A program made the position numbers and the translations under genes. DNA of 10,964 bases. Origin: Chthoniobacterales bacterium (GTDB taxonomy: Bacteria > Verrucomicrobiota > Verrucomicrobiia > Chthoniobacterales > UBA10450). Within the stretch, counting starts at the first letter, position 1. Every line of letters begins with the position of its first letter. Shown here in pieces: positions 1 to 6,779 of this stretch. The stretch is taken from assembly GCA_025980625.1 (NCBI GenBank), contig JAICXG010000083.1, forward strand, positions 1 to 10,964, written 5' to 3'. Under the pieces are notes generated by a model. It saw nothing but the letters and a program-made list of their open reading frames with translations, was not told the origin of the DNA and searched no databases.

Positions 1-98
1 AGGACGACGAAACTGAGCGCGGCGACGAGCGCAACGCCGAGCCAAACGAGCCCGCGATGCTGGGTGACAAGGCGCGCGACAAGTTTCGAATACGACAT
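1..98 (-). CDS. N-terminal fragment of a membrane protein, probably RND/MMPL-family exporter (cut by window edge)
   Basis: Reading the minus strand from the ATG at 98-96 gives 32 codons before the window ends. They encode a short basic amphipathic start (MSYSKLVARLVTQHRG) followed by a hydrophobic run (LVWLGVALVAALSFVV) that would be the first transmembrane helix. A short start ending in a 'HRG' type turn and then one helix is how many RND/MMPL exporters begin. The start lies 16 bases after the stop of the upstream lipoprotein gene, so the two are probably cotranscribed. In clusters for aryl polyenes and related lipids, an MMPL exporter commonly sits with a small lipoprotein and a FAD oxidoreductase, which fits this neighbourhood. 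The membrane assignment is seen directly; the family is inferred from only 32 residues and context. Confidence 0.5.
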   Translation of the reverse strand, partial: MSYSKLVARLVTQHRGLVWLGVALVAALSFVV

Positions 99-114
99 CG
101 GCGGGCGCACGCGC

Positions 115-543
115 TCAGAACGCGAAAACGAAGGAGTCCCGGCCGATGGTTTCGTGGATCAAGGGCTCGTTAGGCGAACGCAGCAGAAGTGCGCGCAGCG
201 AAGTCCAGCCGCGGAGACGCTGCGGAGCCTCGTTAGGCGGACCGGACCACGAACCACGGGCGAGGGGACCGCTCACCCGCACGAACTGCGGATCCTGCCG
301 GACGGTGAGCAGCGTCACGCCCGGGCCTTTGCTGAAGATGAGCTCAAAATCGCCTGCTTCGGAATATCGGACGACGACTTCGCCGATGAGCGAGGTTTTC
401 GGGCCGCGATATTGCAGTTGTCCGACGCGCGAGGCCCAGCTTGGAGTCGGCGCGGCGAGTTGGTGCCGAAGGGTGGCGCAACTCGTGAGGAAAAAAAGAG
501 CGACGAAAACGACCGCGGCCGGCCGATCGGAAATGTGCATCAT
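115..543 (-). CDS. Small outer-membrane-type lipoprotein, function unknown
   Basis: This encodes 142 residues. A hydrophobic signal peptide (about residues 8-21) ends in a lipobox LTSC with the acylated cysteine at residue 22, so the protein should be lipidated and membrane-anchored. The mature part is predicted-beta rich (for example GEVVVRYSEAGDFELIF and VTLLTVRQDPQFVRVSG) and recalls LolB-like or DUF3261-like small lipoproteins, but I cannot assign a family with confidence. Two adjacent ATGs (543 and 540) are possible starts. The gene begins two bases after the stop of the flavoenzyme gene and ends 16 bases before the exporter-like gene, so it is the middle of a tight operon. Its likely role is helping envelope transport or retention of a lipid-like product; that is inference from context. 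Two exact copies of the TCGTTAGGC motif lie inside it, both read as Pro-Asn-Glu. Confidence 0.75.
   Translation of the reverse strand: MMHISDRPAAVVFVALFFLTSCATLRHQLAAPTPSWASRVGQLQYRGPKTSLIGEVVVRYSEAGDFELIFSKGPGVTLLTVRQDPQFVRVSGPLARGSWSGPPNEAPQRLRGWTSLRALLLRSPNEPLIHETIGRDSFVFAF
167..238 (+). repeat. Two TCGTTAGGC motif copies inside the lipoprotein gene
   Basis: Exact copies at 167-175 and 230-238, 63 bases apart and in the same orientation. On the coding (minus) strand both are read CCT AAC GAG, giving Pro-Asn-Glu twice in the C-terminal half of the lipoprotein. Confidence 0.7.
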
Positions 544-551
544 CGTTAGGC
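543..551 (+). repeat. TCGTTAGGC motif forming the flavoenzyme/lipoprotein gene junction
   Basis: An exact copy. On the minus strand it reads GCCTAACGA: it contains the TAA stop of the flavoenzyme gene, and its last A is the first base of the lipoprotein ATG. The motif therefore supplies the whole two-base intergenic junction. Confidence 0.7.
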
Positions 552-1850
552 GGCGGAGCGCAGCGCCGCTTCTTGCTCGGTAGCTTTCGGGGCGACAAGG
601 GTGTGGCGCGGGCAGAGCGGGAAGTAGCGTTGCAGCCAGACGATGAAATAAAATGCCGCCATCCGCCAGCGAATCGCGAAGCTGCCGCTGATGTTGCCGC
701 CGAGAACGGCGTTCACCGCCGGCGGGATTTGCAAAACGTCCTGCGGATAGAGAAACACTTCGATGAATTCCTTCGAGTACCAGGCGTCAACAAAACGCAG
801 ATAGCCTTTCATGACCCGGCGAAGCAGGCGCTCGTAGCGCGCGAAAAGCCGCCGCGCCTTACGCGGATAATCGAGCACGATATCGAGAATGTCGGCCGCC
901 TGTTCGGCCGCGAGCAGCGCGAGAAAAACGCCGCTGCTGAAAACCGGGTCGATGAAACCAGCCGCATCGCCCGCCAGCATCCAGCGCTCACCAGTCAATT
1001 GGGCGAGACGGTAGGAAAAATCGGCGCTGGCATAGGCCGGCGTGACACGGCGGGCGCCGGTCATCCGGCGGGCGAGGAAAGGTTGTTCGGCGAGCGATTC
1101 TTCGAGGAATTGCTCGGGCGATTTTTTCGTCTGCCGGTAAAGCTCGGCATCGAGCACGACGCCAATGCTCGAGCGGTCGTTAGGCAAAGGCACGTACCAA
1201 AACCAGCGATCGGCCGCCCGCACCTGCCGGGTGAGGCTGGCGTCGCGCCCTTCTTCCAGTTCCACTCCCTCGTAATGGGCGAAGATCGAGATCTTGCGCA
1301 GGTGCGGATATGTTTCCTTGAGCCGGAAATGATTCCCGATGACCGAATGCCGGCCGCTCGCGTCAATCACGTAGCGCGCGGCGATTTTCTCCGGCGCGCC
1401 TAACGACGACTGCACGACCTCGAGCTCGACCCTATCCCGGAAAAACTCGATCCGCTTGACGATGGTTTGCTCGCGCACTTCGGCGCCGTTCTCCGCCGCG
1501 TGATCGAGCAGGACTTTGTCGAACTCAGCCCGTGGCACCTGGTAGGAAGATTCGCTTTGCGAGCGATAGCCGTCTTTGAAATAAAATTTCACTCCTTCTT
1601 CGCAGCAGGCGCTCGTCATTTCGCCGCCGTACTTTTTCAGAAAACCGGCGCGCTCGAATTTCTCGTGCACGCCGAGCCGGCTGAAGGTCTTCATGCTCAC
1701 CGGGAGAAGCGATTCGCCGATGTGAAAACGGGGAAACTTTTCCCGCTCGCAGAGCACGACGCGGCGTCCGGCGCGAGCAAGAAAAGTCGCGGCCGTGCTC
1801 CCGGCCGGGCCGCCGCCGATAATCGCGACGTCGTAGAGGGCGTCAGGCAT
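546..1850 (-). CDS. FAD-dependent oxidoreductase, geranylgeranyl reductase / flavin halogenase-like superfamily
   Basis: This encodes 434 residues from the ATG at 1850. The family start is right at the dinucleotide-binding fold: IIGGGPAGSTAA at 10-21. Next come FHIGESLLP (42-50), DASGR (163-167), WFWYVP (216-221) and GDAAGFIDPVFSSGV (294-308), which together form the FAD-binding and active-site signature of this superfamily. WFWYVP fits the WxWxIP-type motif of FADH2-dependent halogenases, and Lys73 in FLKKYGG lies where those enzymes keep a conserved lysine. Halogenation is therefore possible, but many non-halogenating reductases and hydroxylases share these motifs. The C-terminal 90 residues are hydrophobic and aromatic, suggesting a lipid-like substrate or membrane contact. 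The frame stays open to a further upstream start at 1952, but that extension would translate the 8-bp repeat array and precede the FAD fold, so I reject it. It is the first gene of an operon with the lipoprotein and exporter. No good Shine-Dalgarno is visible. Confidence 0.88.
   Translation of the reverse strand: MPDALYDVAIIGGGPAGSTAATFLARAGRRVVLCEREKFPRFHIGESLLPVSMKTFSRLGVHEKFERAGFLKKYGGEMTSACCEEGVKFYFKDGYRSQSESSYQVPRAEFDKVLLDHAAENGAEVREQTIVKRIEFFRDRVELEVVQSSLGAPEKIAARYVIDASGRHSVIGNHFRLKETYPHLRKISIFAHYEGVELEEGRDASLTRQVRAADRWFWYVPLPNDRSSIGVVLDAELYRQTKKSPEQFLEESLAEQPFLARRMTGARRVTPAYASADFSYRLAQLTGERWMLAGDAAGFIDPVFSSGVFLALLAAEQAADILDIVLDYPRKARRLFARYERLLRRVMKGYLRFVDAWYSKEFIEVFLYPQDVLQIPPAVNAVLGGNISGSFAIRWRMAAFYFIVWLQRYFPLCPRHTLVAPKATEQEAALRSAA
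1177..1185 (+). repeat. TCGTTAGGC motif inside the flavoenzyme gene
   Basis: An exact copy. On the coding strand it reads CCT AAC GAC, Pro-Asn-Asp, immediately after the WFWYVP motif region of the enzyme. It is followed by AAAG, as is the copy at 6858. Confidence 0.65.
1398..1406 (-). repeat. TCGTTAGGC motif (reverse orientation) inside the flavoenzyme gene
   Basis: An exact copy in the opposite orientation to the other copies in this operon. On the coding strand it reads TCG TTA GGC, Ser-Leu-Gly, using the TTA leucine codon that is otherwise scarce in this GC-rich gene. Confidence 0.65.
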
Positions 1851-1894
1851 GAGGCGACAAGGTAGCAAACTCGCGGAGGAAGCAAAACGGCGTG

Positions 1895-2072
1895 GTTGAA
1901 GCGATGAAGCGTTAAAGCGTTGAAGCGAGTGGCACCGACTGCCTAACGACAACGCTCCACTGCTTCAACGACCTAACGATTCACGATTCACGCGCACACG
2001 CCCGCGCTTGCACGCTCGCCCGCCGCTTCAACGCTTCAACGCTTCAACGCTTGAGCGCTCCAACGCTTTAGC
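1895..2072. repeat. Inverted arrays of degenerate 8-bp repeats (GTTGAAGC / GCTTCAAC)
   Basis: The left arm, 1895-1926, is four contiguous units: GTTGAAGC, GATGAAGC, GTTAAAGC, GTTGAAGC. The right arm, 2025-2072, is six contiguous units in the opposite orientation: GCTTCAAC three times, then GCTTGAGC, GCTCCAAC and GCTTTAGC. A lone GCTTCAAC lies at 1962-1969, and a short CGATTCA tandem at 1977-1990. The two arms are complementary over about 32 bases with few mismatches, so the transcript could fold into a long hairpin enclosing two copies of the TCGTTAGG motif. It lies between the stop of the haloperoxidase gene (2075) and the start of the flavoenzyme gene (1850). It could act as a terminator or RNA stabiliser, or simply be an expandable intergenic repeat. 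The 8-bp period is not a multiple of three, which argues against coding. Confidence 0.85.
1941..1979 (-). repeat. Two TCGTTAGG motif copies in the loop between the inverted repeat arms
   Basis: GCCTAACGA at 1941-1949 is an exact reverse-orientation copy. ACCTAACGA at 1971-1979 is TCGTTAGGT, differing only in the last base. Both sit in the spacer between the two inverted 8-bp repeat arms. Confidence 0.65.
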
Positions 2073-2074
2073 GC

Positions 2075-3832
2075 CTACTGATTACTAATCGTCGCCATCG
2101 TGCCGTCGATTTTTTTGAAGCTGATCGTGAATTTCTCCGCGTACGTCGCCGCCCGATCCTGCAACATGCTGATCGCGACCGCTTCACCCAATTGAACCGA
2201 CGACGAGGTATCGCTGCGCCAATGGATTCCGGCGTGAATGCCGTGACCGAAGGAGACGTTATTAGCCAGCTTGTTGAGCTCGCCGTTTACCGTCAACTGG
2301 CCCGCATCACCGCCGGTGTAAGGCACCAAAGAAAGGCCTTCATCAGCCGGCACGACCGGGTTTGGAATGACGAAGTCTCCATCGAAGAAGAATTTCAGCA
2401 CAGTGATACACGCGCCGGCGACTGCCCCATGCCCGGTAGGATAGGAGGGGTGCGTCGGGGAGCCCTCAGGGAAGGACTGAGAAAGGAAATAGTCCCCATA
2501 TTTCGCGAAGCTCGCCTGGACCGCTTGTGAATTAAGAATGTTACCGTTGAGCTGGAGGTCGAGAGTGTTACCCGCGCCGGTAAGAATCTGACGTGCGACG
2601 CCGCCTCCAGATTCGGGACGATGGCGCAGGTGGATCCACCATTTTTGATACCAAACGCTATTTAGAGCAAGCCGGGCCGCGGTGGTGAGGGACGCGGAAA
2701 TATCGGGTCCGCCGAAGGTGCCGAATCCATTTTGCTTGCTTGAGCCCACGTACGGATTACCTGGATTGAGCGGCGCTCCCATGCTTCCCAGGACGAGGGA
2801 CGCGATAAAGTACGCTTGATAAAGTACGTCCACGTGAGTGAACGAGGCAAGACTGCGTCCGTCGTGAAGATATCGCAGAACCGGATCGAACTGGAGTTGC
2901 ACGCCCGTATCGATGCCGTTCTGAACCTGCTGGAAGGTTATCGGGTCAGTCATGAAATCGATGCCCGGCAGGAAAGTAACATGCTGCTGTGAGATTGGCT
3001 GTGTGCCCAGGAAAGTAGGCTGCAGGTATAACTGCGAGAGATAGGGCCCGAGCACATCACCGGGCAAAGTTCCGCGGAAAAGCAGGCCGGGCGTGACCCT
3101 GCCCGAACTGTCTCGCGGGCCGAGATAATGCGGCATGCTCGAAAGTTCAGCCGCTGCCTGAATCGCTGTGGCATTGGTGGCGTAATCGGTAAAAGGGATG
3201 TCGCGCAGGAGCGAGCCCCAGTACATCTCCACCAGCTCGGTGCCGTATGCCGGGCCCGCCGCTTCCGGCGCCGGCGGCACGACAACCTGATTGATTTGGT
3301 TTGGGGGCGAAGACGCATTCCCAAGCTGCGAACCGTCACAACCCTCCAGCCCAAAAGCGCGACCGCCGAGTGGTCCGTTTTGAGTGCGAGGGCCGCCGGT
3401 GATCACTTTCTCAAAGGCTTCGAAGGTGCCGGTATCAATCGCACGGCGGAAGCTTTGAAAAGCCGCGAGGTTTACGAGGCCGAGCCCATCCTGAAGAATC
3501 CCTTTGCTGTAGGTTCCGGACTTGTCGGGATAGCGCTGCTCATCGCCATTCGTGGTGTGCGGCGGCACCGGGATATGCGCTTCGCTGGTCGCAGTGTCGA
3601 GGCGGATTTGGAAACATTGCTTGACGCGCGGATCGGTACTCGACGGCGCGGTCAGGCCATCTGCGAAGACACCCGATTGCGCGGAAGCTTGCGGCAATTT
3701 GCCCAGGACGGCACCGCCCGCGAGAGCAGCGCCGACCTGGCCGAGAAATCGACGGCGGCTGGGACCCGCCCCGGTGACGTGCTGGGGCGAACGAGATGCG
3801 ATATTAGTGGTCTCGTTTTTGTCGTTTTTCAT
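2075..3832 (-). CDS. Tat-exported vanadium-dependent haloperoxidase homologue (PAP2 superfamily)
   Basis: This encodes 585 residues. A twin-arginine signal is clear: SRRRFLG at 25-31, a hydrophobic stretch to about 44, and a likely cut after AQA-type sequence near 48-53, so the folded enzyme is exported. The family oxidises halides with H2O2, or is a phosphatase relative. WGSLLRDIPFTDY (205-217) is typical. The vanadate pocket residues appear in order: Lys397 and Arg405 (K-x7-RP, the algal bromoperoxidase spacing), PTGH at 465-468 with His468 as the acid/base histidine, and GIHAGIHWRSD (531-541) with His537 in the place of the vanadate-ligating histidine. Two departures are visible: Thr466 replaces the usual Ser in PSGH, and the second pocket arginine expected six residues before His537 is Gly531 (His530 is adjacent). 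Activity is therefore uncertain. The gene stands alone, 3 bases upstream of the repeat array. No strong Shine-Dalgarno is seen; the leader is AT-rich. Confidence 0.88.
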   Translation of the reverse strand: MKNDKNETTNIASRSPQHVTGAGPSRRRFLGQVGAALAGGAVLGKLPQASAQSGVFADGLTAPSSTDPRVKQCFQIRLDTATSEAHIPVPPHTTNGDEQRYPDKSGTYSKGILQDGLGLVNLAAFQSFRRAIDTGTFEAFEKVITGGPRTQNGPLGGRAFGLEGCDGSQLGNASSPPNQINQVVVPPAPEAAGPAYGTELVEMYWGSLLRDIPFTDYATNATAIQAAAELSSMPHYLGPRDSSGRVTPGLLFRGTLPGDVLGPYLSQLYLQPTFLGTQPISQQHVTFLPGIDFMTDPITFQQVQNGIDTGVQLQFDPVLRYLHDGRSLASFTHVDVLYQAYFIASLVLGSMGAPLNPGNPYVGSSKQNGFGTFGGPDISASLTTAARLALNSVWYQKWWIHLRHRPESGGGVARQILTGAGNTLDLQLNGNILNSQAVQASFAKYGDYFLSQSFPEGSPTHPSYPTGHGAVAGACITVLKFFFDGDFVIPNPVVPADEGLSLVPYTGGDAGQLTVNGELNKLANNVSFGHGIHAGIHWRSDTSSSVQLGEAVAISMLQDRAATYAEKFTISFKKIDGTMATISNQ

Positions 3833-4173
3833 TTTTATTTTAGAACTACCAGCCTGTTTGGTTGAATTTAGCTGTTTCGTTTAGTGAGTTGCTTGCGAAA
3901 AAGCAATCTTTTTCAATTCGGGTGGGCAAATTTTTCGCGCCAGCCTCTTAGCGACCGTGCCGCTTTAAGTTGCGCTCTTCGGACATCGGAGGAAAACGGA
4001 CCGTCGCTTCCGCAGAACATCGAGTTGCACTTCGTCACCGCTCGGAGCGAGGTCGTGCCCGCCCAGCTCTTCAGAACGGTCAGTAACTCGCACAATCGTG
4101 GCCTGACTTTCTTGGGATCGCCGCGTCGAAGCTCTTCTCAGGGGAATAGGTCGACCAACGCACATTCCCAGCC
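3833..4173. other. Intergenic region with no recognisable gene
   Basis: This 341-base gap separates two minus-strand genes. It is richer in A and T near the haloperoxidase start and should hold that gene's promoter, but no convincing -35/-10 pair is visible. The only structure I see is a small perfect inverted repeat at 3889-3906 (TTGCTT, six bases, AAGCAA), 57 bases upstream of the haloperoxidase ATG, which could be an operator or a chance palindrome. Short open frames here match no family I know. Confidence 0.4.
3889..3906. promoter_or_regulatory. Small inverted repeat upstream of the haloperoxidase gene
   Basis: TTGCTT-GCGAAA-AAGCAA is a perfect 6-bp inverted repeat with a six-base spacer, in the expected promoter zone of the haloperoxidase gene. 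Operator function is only a possibility. Confidence 0.25.
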
Positions 4174-5082
4174 CTATTGCGTTTGCAATTGCGCAATGAG
4201 GACGTGGCGCTGCCCGTGTGGGTCCTGCCAGAAACCGCAAATCTGCCCCGCATTATTGATTCCGGTGAAGTCGGTAATGTCGGCGCTGGGCATGTCGTAG
4301 GCGAGGAAGGTATCCGGCAGCTTCATCACAAAGGCATGCTCGGCTTTGCGGTTGTCGGTCCAGAGGCCGACGATGTAACCGGCGTCATTGATTGCTCGGG
4401 GCAGCGTGGTGTCGGCGCCGCGAAAATCAGCCGGCGCGGTGATGGTGCCGTCCGCGGCGCGTAGGAACCCGTGCTGGGATGTGAGTGAGTCATCGAAATA
4501 GTTACCGATCACCTGGCCGACGTTATTGATGCCGGTCGCTTCCGGCGAGATGCCGGAGAGTGGAATAGTGATGAACGCTTCATCAATCACGGCAAAGGCA
4601 AGGAGGCTGGGGGAGACGTAGTAGTCGCCGACGAAATCTCCGGCGTCGTTGATACTGTTGACGGCGGTCGGCACGCCTCCCTCGAATGGCGCGGAATAGC
4701 TCTGGAAGGATGAGCCACGGCGGAAAAATCCGCGACTTCCCTCCTCGGCAACGTAGCTGCCGCAGACCTCACCGCCTCGCCTGATGCCGTTTGCCTCGGT
4801 AAAATTTCCGAAGCCACCGGGAAACCCGAATGGCTGAGAAAAATTCCCGCTCACGTTCGCCGTGAACCCGTAAACCGAGCCAGCGGTATCCTGGACGCCG
4901 CCGACGTATTTGCCGGTGTTGTTTATCTGTCCGGTACCCAGGATCACATAAACAGCACTTGGATAATCGAAGGTGCTGATGATCTTAACCGAAATCCGCG
5001 GCGCCTGGGCAATGGCACCCGGCGCGCTTGCGAGCAATGCGACCAGGAGAGTGATACCAGATAAGGTGTGAGCTTTGCGCAT
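4174..5082 (-). CDS. Secreted HAF-like repeat protein, predicted beta-propeller
   Basis: This encodes 302 residues with a Sec signal peptide (basic MRKAHT, hydrophobic core, AIAQA cleavage near residue 26). The mature protein contains six repeats of about 40 residues, each ending in an Ile-Asn-(Asn/Asp)-x-Gly-x-x-x-Gly pattern: QINNTGKYVGG, GIRRGGEVCGS, SINDAGDFVGD, GINNVGQVIGN, AINDAGYIVGL and GINNAGQICGF. A leftover strand at the C terminus (HVLIAQLQTQ) could close the ring with the N-terminal strand. This pattern is that of the poorly characterised HAF-repeat extracellular proteins. No catalytic residues, lipobox or PEP-CTERM-type anchor is seen, so it should be free in the periplasm or outside the cell. 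It has the same orientation as the haloperoxidase gene but lies 341 bases upstream of it. An AGGAG lies over 20 bases before the ATG, too far for a normal ribosome site. Confidence 0.75.
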   Translation of the reverse strand: MRKAHTLSGITLLVALLASAPGAIAQAPRISVKIISTFDYPSAVYVILGTGQINNTGKYVGGVQDTAGSVYGFTANVSGNFSQPFGFPGGFGNFTEANGIRRGGEVCGSYVAEEGSRGFFRRGSSFQSYSAPFEGGVPTAVNSINDAGDFVGDYYVSPSLLAFAVIDEAFITIPLSGISPEATGINNVGQVIGNYFDDSLTSQHGFLRAADGTITAPADFRGADTTLPRAINDAGYIVGLWTDNRKAEHAFVMKLPDTFLAYDMPSADITDFTGINNAGQICGFWQDPHGQRHVLIAQLQTQ

Positions 5083-5672
5083 GGTCGTAAGGCAAGCAAA
5101 TTTCGTCTCCTAAAGCAAGGCAATTCGAGTCAGCGCTCCCAGTCTTTTTTCCGAAGAGGCAAACCCTGGACCGGACAAGCTATGTCTGACTGTGCCTAAT
5201 ACCCCTGAGTTTACCGAGGATTTCACCCTAAACTTCGGCCCGAGGAGTTCCTTTCGCTGCAAAGCTCGGTTTCAGCCTTAGCCGCGTTATCATCCCGTTC
5301 ACTGATAATGCCTGATACCAGAAGGCGCGGAATTGTGAGTCACTTCCCGTTAGTGCCGGATCGTTAGATTACCAAAGAAAACTTTAGCATAACGAATAAA
5401 GCTTCGCATCGGTCGGTTAATGACTATGAGGTGGTCGCCAGCTCGACTACGCCGACGGCGATGCCGCAACGGATCGGAGCCGGGCTGACGATGCTGTCCG
5501 TCGCGCGGTGGCGCGGGTCTCGTGTTTCCACAGATCAGAAATCCTGGCCAATAATGTGATCGCCAGCGCGCAAGACTCGTGGTTGCGGGTCAACCTGCCA
5601 GCACGCAATATTCGGCAAACCACTCGAGCCGAACAAAGACAGACACTCGTCCGAAGGAATCCATTTACCGCC
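5083..5672. other. Divergent intergenic region, about 590 bases, no gene recognised
   Basis: This stretch lies between the divergent HAF-like gene and lptF/lptG, so it must hold both promoters. The left part (to about 5420) is AT-richer than the neighbours, and the right part returns to GC-rich sequence. It contains an inverted repeat at 5285-5310 and imperfect forms of the window motif (GCCTAATA at 5194, TCGTTAGAT at 5361-5369). The frame of lptF is open upstream to 5508 from a GTG, but that extension resembles no LptF/LptG N terminus. I found no tRNA and no clear remnant gene. Confidence 0.4.
5285..5310. promoter_or_regulatory. Inverted repeat, possible operator
   Basis: TTATCA (5287-5292) and TGATAA (5303-5308) are perfectly complementary around a 10-base spacer. 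The next pairs outward are a G-T wobble and C-G. It lies in the divergent intergenic region and could bind a dimeric regulator, or be chance. Confidence 0.25.
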
Positions 5673-6779
5673 ATGAAATTGATCGACCGTTTTGTCGGCC
5701 GCGAGCTGATCGTGAATGTGCTCTTCGCGATCGCGGTCCTCAGTCTCGTCCTCGTGGTCGGCAATATTTTTCGCAAGCTCCTCCCGCTGCTTGTGAATCA
5801 TGATGTGCCGATCGAGTTTCTCGTCACCTTTGTCGCTTACGTCCTGCCTTTCTCCCTCATCTTCACGATCCCCTGGGGATTGTTGACCGCGATCCTGCTC
5901 GTCTTCGGGCGGCTCTCGGCCGATAACGAATTGATCGCTCTGCGCGCCAATGGCGTGAGCATTACGCGCGTTTGCATTCCGCTCGCCTTGCTCGCGCTCG
6001 TTTGCACGGCCATCTGTCTTTGGCTCAATGTCTCGGTCGCGCCGGCCGCGCAGGAAAAATTGCGCAGCAGCATTTTCGATCTCGCGACCCAAAACCCGAT
6101 CGCGCTCTTCGGCGGCGACCAGGTGATCGATCAATTTCCCGGGCGCAAGATTTACGTCGGCAAAAAGGAAGGGAACAAGCTGGAAAACATCCTCGTCTTC
6201 CAGATGGACGAGCGGGACCTGCCGGTGCGCGTGACCTACGCCCGCACCGGCAAGCTCGAGACGGATTTGCCTAACAAGCGCCTTCTTCTCCACCTTTACA
6301 ACGCCCGCTACCAGGAACGCGACGCGAAGGACCCGTACGACCTGCGCAAGATGCGTGACGGCATCAGTCTGAAGGAGGGCACGTTGCCGATTAGTCTCGA
6401 GGAACTTTACGAGAAAGAGAAAAAGCGGCCGAGCCGCTCCGCGTTATCGCTCTCGCAGTTGCTCGACCAGCTCAAATCCGGCCCGCGGCGCGAGCGTAGC
6501 GCCACGCGCACGGAATTGAACAAGCGCTTCTCCTTTCCTTTTGCCTGTCTCGCCTTTTCTCTCATTGGGGTGCCATTAGGCGTGACGACCCACCGCCGTG
6601 AAACCTCGGTCGGCTTCGCCACCGGCCTGATTGTGGCGATCTTTTATTTCCTCTTCATCATCATCGCCGACACGATGCGGGCGAACCCGAAGATTCATCC
6701 CGAACTGCTCGTCTGGTTCCCGAACGTTCTCTTCCTTGTCATCGGAGCCATCCTCTTCCATCGCTTAAGCAAGCAGTAA
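5673..6779 (+). CDS. LptF/LptG-family permease (YjgP/YjgQ), lipopolysaccharide export
   Basis: This encodes 368 residues, the usual length for LptF or LptG. These are the two membrane subunits of the LptB2FG ABC transporter that extracts lipopolysaccharide from the inner membrane. The start MKLIDRFVGRELI is the classic family N terminus and has GAAGGAA at 5653-5659 as a ribosome site, so I prefer it to the open extension back to 5508. Transmembrane helices lie at about 12-33, 52-78 and 98-120, then a soluble beta-jellyroll part at about 125-250, then helices at about 288-305, 313-333 and 346-364. The signature GRLSADNELIALRANGVS (79-96) and the second conserved block KRFSFPFACLAFSLIGVPLG (284-303) are both present. 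No partner permease or lptB lies next to it here, so whether this is LptF or LptG cannot be decided. Confidence 0.92.
   Translation: MKLIDRFVGRELIVNVLFAIAVLSLVLVVGNIFRKLLPLLVNHDVPIEFLVTFVAYVLPFSLIFTIPWGLLTAILLVFGRLSADNELIALRANGVSITRVCIPLALLALVCTAICLWLNVSVAPAAQEKLRSSIFDLATQNPIALFGGDQVIDQFPGRKIYVGKKEGNKLENILVFQMDERDLPVRVTYARTGKLETDLPNKRLLLHLYNARYQERDAKDPYDLRKMRDGISLKEGTLPISLEELYEKEKKRPSRSALSLSQLLDQLKSGPRRERSATRTELNKRFSFPFACLAFSLIGVPLGVTTHRRETSVGFATGLIVAIFYFLFIIIADTMRANPKIHPELLVWFPNVLFLVIGAILFHRLSKQ

Noticed and set aside
573..1403. Plus-strand open frame of 276 codons
   Set aside because: It lies entirely antisense to the flavoenzyme, has low-complexity charged composition and no family motifs; it is a GC-rich shadow frame.
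1851..1952. N-terminal extension of the flavoenzyme to an upstream start at 1952
   Set aside because: The extra 34 residues translate the 8-bp repeat array and come before the FAD-binding glycine motif, which in this family starts within about ten residues of the N terminus.
1895..2072. CRISPR array
   Set aside because: The units are 8 bp, contiguous, degenerate and inverted between arms, with no unique spacers and no cas genes.
3128..3865. Plus-strand open frame of 245 codons
   Set aside because: It is antisense to the haloperoxidase N-terminal half, whose Tat signal and conserved residues establish the real frame.
3913..4240. Small minus-strand open frames between the haloperoxidase and HAF-like genes
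   Set aside because: They are short, have arginine- and serine-rich random composition, overlap each other in different frames and lack ribosome sites.
5508..5672. 55-residue N-terminal extension of lptF/lptG from a GTG at 5508
   Set aside because: The family starts at MKLIDRFVGRELI-type sequence, and a ribosome-site-like GAAGGAA precedes that ATG. The extension has no family resemblance.
5083..5672. tRNA or small RNA gene in the divergent intergenic region
   Set aside because: I could not find a cloverleaf, a GTTCRA-type T-loop or a convincing promoter-terminator pair.
5535..6293. Minus-strand open frame of 252 codons
   Set aside because: It is antisense to the well-supported lptF/lptG gene and very rich in Asp, Glu and Arg, as expected of a reverse-complement shadow.
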